Assembly: GCF_910594005.1 (NCBI RefSeq)
Contig: NC_057843.1
Location: 29,857,001 to 29,921,000, forward strand
Direction: 5' to 3'
Origin: Cervus elaphus
Taxonomy: Eukaryota; Chordata; Mammalia; Artiodactyla; Cervidae
DNA: 64,000 bases
This document shows positions 57,804 through 64,000 of the stretch, one piece after another. A program made the translations under genes and the position numbers. Position 1 is the first letter of the stretch. Each line of letters opens with the position of its first letter. Below the pieces are notes generated by a model. That model had not been told where the DNA came from. It searched no databases and worked only from the letters and a program-made list of their open reading frames with translations.

Positions 57804-58931
57804 TGGAACAGAATAGAAAGCCCAGAGATAAATCCATGAACCTATGGACACCTTATCTTTGACAAAGGAGGCAAGGATATACAATGGAAAAAAGACAACC
57901 TCTTTAGCAAGTGGTGCTGGGAAAACTGGTCAACCACTTGTAAAAGAATGAAACTAGAACACTTTCTAACACCATACACAAAAATAAACTCAAAATGGAT
58001 TAAAGATCTAAATGTAAGACCAGAAACTATAAAACTCCTAGAGGAGAACATAGGCAAAACACTCTCTGACATAAATCACAGCAAGATCCTCTATGACCCA
58101 CCCCCCAGAATATTGGAAATAAAAGCAAAACTAAACAAATGGGACCTAATGAAACTTAAAAGCTTTTGCACTACAAAGGAAACTATAAGTAAGGTGAAAA
58201 GACAGCCCTCAGATTGGGAGAAAATAATAGCAAATGAAGAAACAGACAAAGGATTAATCTCAAAAATATACAAGCAACTCCTGCAGCTCAATTCCAGAAA
58301 AATAAATGACCCAATCAAAAAATGGGCCAAAGAACTAAACAGTCATTTCTCCAAAGAAGACATACAGATGGCTAACAAACACATGAAAAGATGCTCAACA
58401 TCACTCATTATTAGAGAAATGCAAATCAAAACCATAATGAGGTACCATTACACACCAGTCAGGATGGCTGCTATCCAAAAGTCTACAAGCAATAAATGCT
58501 GGAGAGGGTGTGGAGAAAAGGGAACCCTCTTACACTGTTGGTGGGAATGCAAACTAGTACAGCCACTATGGAAAACAGTGTGGAGATTCCTTAAAAAACT
58601 GGAAATAGAACTGCCATATGACCCAGCAATCCCACTTCTGGGCATACACACTGAGGAAACCAGATCTGAAAGAGACACGTGCACCCCAATGTTCATCGCA
58701 GCACTGTTTATAATAGCCAGGATATGGAAGCAACCTAGATGCCCATCAGCAGATGAATGGATAAGGAAGCTGTGGTACATATACACCATGGAATATTACT
58801 CAGCCGTTAAAAAGAATTCATTTGAATCAGTTCTAATGAGACGGATGAAACTGGAGCCCCTTATACAGAGTGAAGTAAGCCAGAAAGATAAAGAACATTA
58901 CAGCATACTAACACATATATATGGAATTTAG
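57804..58931 (+). pseudogene. L1 ORF2 C-terminal part, almost open
   Basis: From 'WNRIESPEIN' the frame meets one stop, TGA at 57837-57839, which looks like a CpG to TpG change of a CGA codon; from there it is open to the natural end at 58931 ('THIYGI'). The 327-codon stretch from ATG 57948 includes 'LFSKWCWENW'-type sequence just upstream, the box 'CWRGCGEKGTLLHCWWEC' (about 58499-58552) and 'ELPYDPAIPLLGI'. One stop in 1.1 kb makes this the best-preserved L1 coding segment here, yet it lacks endonuclease and its own start. Confidence 0.93.
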
Positions 58932-59301
58932 AAAGATGGTAACGACAACCCTATATGCAAAACAGAAAAAGAGACACAGAAATACAGAACAGACTTTTGA
59001 ACTCTGTGGGAGAAGGTGAGGGTGGGATGTTTTGAAAGAACAGCATGTATATTATCTATGGTGAAATAGATCACCAGCCCAGGTGGGATGCATGAGACAA
59101 GTGCTCGGGCCTGGTGCACTGGGAAGACCCAGAGGAATCGGGTGGAGAGGGAGGTGGGAGGGGGGATCGGGATGGGGAGTATGTGTAAATCTATTGCTGA
59201 TTCATATCAATGTATGACAAAACCCACTGAAATGTTGTGAAGTAATTAGCCTCCAACTAATAAAAAATAAATAAATAAATAAAAAATAAATAAATAAAAA
59301 A
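58932..59301 (+). other. L1 3'UTR and tail
   Basis: Ends at 'gcctccaactaataaaaaat' followed by repeated 'aaataaataaat' blocks (59262-59301) in place of a pure poly(A). Confidence 0.9.
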
Positions 59302-59316
59302 TAAAAGATAAAGGAA

Positions 59317-60934
59317 TACTATGAACGAATCTATGTCCACAGACTTAAAAACCTAGATGAAATGAACCAATTCCTTGAAAGACACAATCTGCCAAAACTC
59401 ACACAAGAAGAAGTAGACTGTATAAATAGGCTGATATCTAGTAAAGAAATTAAATCTAATTGAATTCTAAAACAGAAAAAAAAACAAACAAAACCAAAAA
59501 ACAGGCCTAGATGGTTTGATTGGTGAATTCTACAAAATATTTAAAAAAGAATTGTACCAATTTTCTACAGTCCCTTCCAGAAGACAGAAGCAGAGGGAGT
59601 ACATCCTAACATTTTATGAGGCCAGCATTACCCTGTTATCAAAAACCAAAGAAAACCATAGACCAAATCCTTCATAAACATAGGTGTGAAGAATTCTCAA
59701 CAAAATATTAACAAGTCAAATCCAACAATGTGTGAAAAGTATCAGACACCACAACCAGATATGCAAGGCTGGTTCAGTATTGAGAATTAATTAGTATAAC
59801 CCATCATATCAATACTCTCATAATCACATGATCATACTAATAGATGAAGAAAAGGCATTTGATAGAATTAACTAGTTTTTCATGATCAAAAGTTCTCATC
59901 AAAATAGGAATAATGGGGAAACTTCCTCAACTTGATAAAGAATGTCCACAAAAAAACCTGTAATTAACATCATACTGTCATACTTAATGGTAAGAAACTC
60001 AGTTTCCCACTATTATCCTGAATAAGACAAGTATGTCCTCTCAAAACTTCTCAACATTGTACAAAAACTCCTTGAAAATATAGTAATATAAGAAAAGATA
60101 AACAGATTAAGAAAGAAGAAATAAATGTCTTCATTCATTGAAGACATGATTGTTCATGTAGAAAATCTGAAAGGGTAAACCAAAAATATCCCTCCTGGAA
60201 CAAGCAGGCAATTATAGCAAGGGTACATGATACAGAGCTAATATGTTGGCAATCATCACTCACTTTCCTATAAACCAGAATGAACAAGTAGATTTTGAAG
60301 TTACAATGTGTTGTGTTGAAGTTACAACAATTATGATACTCATTATTAACCCCTCAAAATAGTACTTATACTTACGTATGCTGCTGCTGCTAAGTCGCTT
60401 CAGTCGTGTCTGACTCTGTGCGACCCCATACACGGCAGCCCACCAGGCTCCTCAATCCCTGGGATTCTCCAGGCAAGAGTAATGGAGTGGGTTGCCATTG
60501 TCTTCTCCTACTTAGGTATAAATCTAACAAAATATGAATAAAGTTAGTATGAGGAAAACAACAAAATTCTGATGCAGGGCTAAATACATGGAGTGATATT
60601 CATAGAAATATTCATTGATAGGAAGACTCAATATTGTCAAAATACCAATTCTTCCCAACTTGATCTATGCATCAGTACAATCTTAATCAGTATCCTGGTA
60701 AGTTGTGTCATGGATATTGACAAACTGATCTCTAAAGTTTGTATGGAGAGGCAAAAGACCCAGAAAAGCCAACTCAGGAAGTATACAAGAATCTCGGTAC
60801 CTTCCTCTTAATTTTTCTGTGAACTTAAAACTGCTCTAAAAACAGTCTTTTACAAACAGAAAAAAAAGACCTGAACAAACACTCCACCAAAGAAGATATC
60901 CAGATGAAAAGTAGAATTTGAAAACATGTTTAGT
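59317..60934 (+). repeat. Old L1M ORF2, continuation
   Basis: 'actatgaacgaatctatgtc', 'aaccaattccttgaaagaca', 'tagatgaagaaaaggcattt', 'ggaagactcaatattgtcaa' and 'tggagaggcaaaagacccag' run in L1M order. A SINE interrupts at 60380-60509. Confidence 0.88.
60380..60509 (-). repeat. Bov-tA right-half SINE nested in L1M, antisense
   Basis: From 'gctgctgctgctaagtcgct' to 'cattgtcttctcct'. Flanks 'acttacgtat' (60370-60379) and 'acttaggtat' (60510-60519) are a 10-bp duplication with one difference. Confidence 0.94.
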
Positions 60935-60947
60935 ATTATATGTCATT

Positions 60948-61223
60948 GCTGCTGTTGCTGCTAAGTCACTTCAGTCGTGTCCGACTCTGTGTGATCCCAT
61001 AGACGGCAGCCCACCAGGCTCCCCCGTCCCTGGGATTCTCCAGGCAAGAACACTGGAGTGGGTTGCCATTTCCTTCTCCAATGTGTGAAAGTGAAAAGTG
61101 AAACTGAAGTCGCTCAGTCGTGTCCGACTCTTAGCGACCCCATGGACCGCAGCCTACTAGGCTCCTCCATCCATGGGATTTTCCAGGCAAGAGTACTGGA
61201 GTGGGGTGCCATTGCCATCTCCA
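60948..61223 (-). repeat. Two-unit Bov-tA SINE nested in L1M, antisense, exact 13-bp TSD
   Basis: Two right-half units (60948-61080 and 61095-61223) joined by 'gtgtgaaagtgaaaagtgaa'. 'attatatgtcatt' flanks them exactly at 60935-60947 and 61224-61236. Same architecture as 17742-18016 and 62698-62966. Confidence 0.96.
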
Positions 61224-61236
61224 ATTATATGTCATT

Positions 61237-62345
61237 AGGGAATTGCAAATTATAACAAAGAAATACTACTACATATATACTAAGATGGTCAAATTTCAGA
61301 ACATTGACAATACCAAATGCTGATGAGAATGTGGATTGACAAGAATGCTCATATGTTGCTGATGAAAATGCAAAATGGTACAGCTGCTTAAACAATTTAG
61401 CAGTCTTTCAAAATTAAAACATTTTTACTATGTAATCTAGTGATCATACTCCTTAGGATTTACCCAAATGAACTGAAAATTTTTCTCCACACAAAAACCT
61501 GGATGCAATGTTTATAGTAGCTTTATTCATAATTGCCAACACTTGAAAGCAACGAAGATGTCCTTTGGTATGTAAGTGGATAACTGTGGTACATTCAGAT
61601 GACAGAATATTTTTGTTATTTAGTCACTAAGTTGTGTCCGACTCTTTTGTGACCCCATGGACTATAGCCCACTGGGTTCCTCTGTTCATGGGATTTTCCA
61701 GACAAGAATACTGGAATGGGTTGCCATGCCCTCCTCCAGGGGATCTTCACAACCTAGGAATGGAACCTGTACCTCCTGCATTGCAGGCAGTTTCTTTACC
61801 ACTTGAACCACCAGGGAAGCCCTCAATGGAATGTTATTCAGTAATAGAAAGAAATGAGCTTTCCAGCCATGAAAAGACACAGAAGAATCTTAAACGCATT
61901 TAAGTTAAAGAAGCCAATCTCAAAAAAGTACACACTGTATGATTTTAAATATACGACAGTCTGGAAAAGGCAAAACTATGGAAACAGTAAAAAGATCAGT
62001 GAGTTCCAACACTTAGAACAGAAGGAGGGATGAATAGGCAGAGCCCAGAGGACTTTTAAAGCAGTGAAGCTATTTTGTATGATACTCTCGTGGTGGATGC
62101 GTGTCATAATTTATCCAAATACATAGAATATACACCACCAAGAATGAACGTCAGTGAAAAATGGACTCTGGGTAATAATGATGTGTCAGTGTAGGTTCAT
62201 CAGTTGTAATAAATGAACCACTATGGTTTGGGATTTACATGGTGGTGGAGATTGTGAATGTGTGGGATAGTAATATGTGAACCTTCTATCATTCCTGCTC
62301 AATTTTGCTGCAGATATGAAAGTGCACTAAAAAATAAAATTTAAT
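61237..62345 (+). repeat. Old L1M ORF2 end and 3'UTR
   Basis: 'agggaattgcaaattataac', 'gaatgctcatatgttgctga', 'ggatttacccaaatgaactg', 'tattcataattgccaacact', then after the SINE 'ttattcagtaatagaaagaa' and 'atgaacgtcagtgaaaaatg', ending in an A/T-rich tail near 62345. Confidence 0.9.
61621..61821 (-). repeat. Bov-tA SINE nested in L1M, antisense
   Basis: From 'tagtcactaagttgtgtccg' to 'gaaccaccagggaagcc'. The L1M reading continues on both sides. Confidence 0.95.
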
Positions 62346-62690
62346 AATTATGTTAGTAATTTATACTCAATCCATTTTGAATCTGTTACCAAAATAATAA
62401 TAATAGTTTTCAGTGCCTATGGCCTATTGTAAAACATTCAAGTTTATACAGTATGTATGTATGTATATGTTATCTGAATGGATTTTATATTTATTAAAAT
62501 ACATCTGAATGTATTTTAGATATGACCAATTTATTACTGAAACATTAATATATTACATGTAGCTAGCTATAGTATTATATTCTAAGCATAGAATATATGT
62601 ACTATATGTTACAAAATTATATTACTATAATACATATTATAGTAATATATATATAAGTATATAAAATAAGTTAATTATATTCATGTAACT
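62346..62690. repeat. AT-rich tract with a perfect hairpin
   Basis: Over 75 percent A+T. 62618-62631 and 62636-62649 are exact reverse complements (14-bp arms, loop 'acat'). Confidence 0.85.
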
Positions 62691-62697
62691 AACCTAA

Positions 62698-62966
62698 GGA
62701 GAAGGCACTGGCAACCCACTCCAGTACTCTTGCCTGGAAAATCCCATGGACAGAGGAGTCTGGTGGGCTGCAGTCCATGGGGTCGCTAAGAGTTGGACAC
62801 GACTGAGCAACTTCACTTTCACTTTTCACTTTCACACATTGGAGAAGGAAATGGCAACCCACTCCAATGTTCTTGCCTGGAGAATCCCAGGGACGGGGGA
62901 GCCTGGTGGGCTGCCGTCCATGAGGTCACACAGAGTTGGACACAACTGACGCAACTTAGCAGCAGC
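62698..62966 (+). repeat. Two-unit Bov-tA SINE
   Basis: Two right-half units joined by 'cactttcacttttcactttc', ending 'gcaacttagcagcagc'. 'aactaacctaa' (62687-62697) and 'aactatcctaa' (62967-62977) are an 11-bp duplication with one difference. Confidence 0.96.
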
Positions 62967-63094
62967 AACTATCCTAAAACTTAGGCTTTAATTCTGGCTT
63001 TTAATATTTTAAATTATAATAAGTATAAATAATAATTTATACAAGGATGTAAATTGACAAAGCATGTTCTCTTCTTGCCAGTTCTACCCTAGAG

Positions 63095-63215
63095 GGCTTT
63101 AAGATTGGATCATTTTCCATTTCTATTTTTAAATGAGTAAGCAAAGTCATAGGAAGCTGAGTAACTGTCTCAGAGCTACCCAGTTTTCTAAATTCAGTAA
63201 GTTTAGACCTAGCCA
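63095..63215 (+). repeat. MIR remnant
   Basis: 'ttttaaatgagtaagcaaag', 'gagtaactgtctcagagcta' follow the MIR core at low identity. Confidence 0.5.
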
Positions 63216-63765
63216 TCTGTGAGCTTGAGAACTGTGTTAGCCCAATTGGCTAGCTGTGTAACTCTAGGCCCCTCACACTCCCAGCTACCTCTTACTCCTC
63301 TTTTAGGTGTGAGGGTTGCCATATGAAATCCCCAGGTTCCCTTCCAGTCCTCAAATATGTGGCTAACAGGGTGGAAAAGAGACAATGCATAAATTTAAGA
63401 GAACAGGACCCTTTTCATCATTTGCCTTACAGAAGATGTAAAGTTCAGAAGGAGGTTAGCTTTTTAGCAAATTCCCCAGTTCTTTCACAGAATATCAGGA
63501 TAATCACAGGATGAGGTGGGAGCAATGTCACAGTGAGGCTATAATTTGAAGAATCTCCTCTTGTCAACAAAGATCCAAGACCCCAGAGAAAGTACCCTAA
63601 CAGAAAAGCTTCCCTCCAACAAGAGGTTTTCTAAAACCTCTTCTCTCCAGCAAATAGCCACTAAGCTAAAATCTTCCCAGTTTGTTTGTACAAGGCTTTA
63701 TGACTTTGAAGTCTTTCATGTCCTGAATAATCACCATTCAATTATCGATGTCAAAAATAAAATGG
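63216..63765. other. Unique sequence, no gene seen
   Basis: The ORFs at 63323-63514 and 63546-63815 have no recognised features; the latter runs into a MIR. Confidence 0.4.
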
Positions 63766-63767
63766 AC

Positions 63768-63910
63768 AAGAAAAGAACAATAATTCCCATTTTACAGTTG
63801 AAAACTGAAAACTAAAGAAAAGTAAATATTTAGCCAATGTCACTGTAATAATAGTAAGTGGTAGAGTTGGAATTAGAGTTCAAGTATTCTAACTCTGTCA
63901 GGAGCTCTTT
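63768..63910 (+). repeat. MIR
   Basis: 'attcccattttacagttgaa', 'tagccaatgtcactgtaata' and 'gtggtagagttggaattaga' follow the MIR core and 3' part. Confidence 0.75.
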
Positions 63911-64000
63911 CTATGATACCAGAAGTATTTGACCTGTAGACTGTTTTAATAGGTGGAAAACTAGAGAAACCAAGGCATGTCCATGGGCATTATAGCCATT

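Larger units (their letters stand above)
56780..59301 (+). mobile_element. Young L1 with 5' inversion (twin priming), nested in old L1M
   Basis: 57801-59301 is the 3' part of a ruminant L1 in plus orientation ending in a TAAA-rich tail; 56780-57800 is the preceding ORF2 segment in reverse. The 15-mer 'taaaagataaaggaa' flanks the whole at 56765-56779 and 59302-59316, and removing the insert restores a continuous L1M. This is the standard outcome of twin priming during L1 integration. About 2.5 kb of a full-length element is present. Confidence 0.95.

Noticed and set aside
57148..58931. Possibly active L1
   Set aside because: Inverted and truncated, lacks endonuclease and ORF1, has a changed catalytic residue and a stop; it cannot move on its own.

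Overview
The window is nuclear DNA of a ruminant (cattle, sheep, goat or deer group). The evidence is the repeat content: about twenty tRNA-Glu/BovB-derived Bov-tA SINEs on both strands, BovB (RTE) LINE pieces, young L1 copies whose 5' end carries the 'AGCCAAGATGGCGGAGGAG' signature on the minus strand, and one cetartiodactyl CHR-type SINE. On top of an ancient eutherian layer (MIR, L2, L1M/L1ME, old DNA transposons) no bacterial, plasmid or phage features occur. I found no convincing host protein-coding exon, so the window reads as intergenic or deep-intronic DNA.

Layout. 1-1.1 kb is low-repeat sequence with dense homeodomain, forkhead and nuclear-receptor-like sites (possible conserved regulatory element). 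1.1-16 kb is mostly unique or ancient sequence dotted with SINEs and an L1ME remnant (4.3-5.8 kb). 16.6-17.45 kb looks like a solitary retroviral LTR. 17.7-18.9 kb has a two-unit SINE in a (TA)n tract and a BovB 3' end. 19-34 kb is repeat-poor, with MIR/L2 remnants, an old L1 RT fragment (27.0-28.0 kb), microsatellites and one uncertain terminal-exon-like ORF (29.25-29.71 kb, minus). 34.7-37.7 kb is an L1ME remnant broken by two SINEs and a 1.3 kb BovB block with a recognisable but stopped reverse transcriptase. 38.1-44.66 kb is an L1 with intact 5' and 3' ends and a 15-bp target-site duplication, but a large ORF2 deletion. 44.7-54 kb is unique sequence with MIR, SINE and L1ME pieces. 54.1-54.7 kb is a BovB 3' end broken by a tiny L1 insertion with an apparent 3' transduction. 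54.9-55.4 kb is a chain of three SINE units. 55.4-62.3 kb is an old L1M in plus orientation, broken by a 2.5 kb twin-primed (5'-inverted) young L1 and by three SINE insertions. 62.3-64 kb is AT-rich and MIR-bearing DNA.

The main interest is retrotransposition archaeology: nested insertions with readable target-site duplications give a relative time order (L1M/L1ME and MIR, then BovB and Bov-tA, then young L1). No new gene system was found; the better leads are the transduced tag at 54263-54298, the twin-priming junction at 57800, the microhomology deletion in the long L1, several perfect hairpins or G-quadruplex-prone tracts, and two possible conserved noncoding blocks. Family names for ancient repeats are from memory of consensus sequences and were not checked by search.
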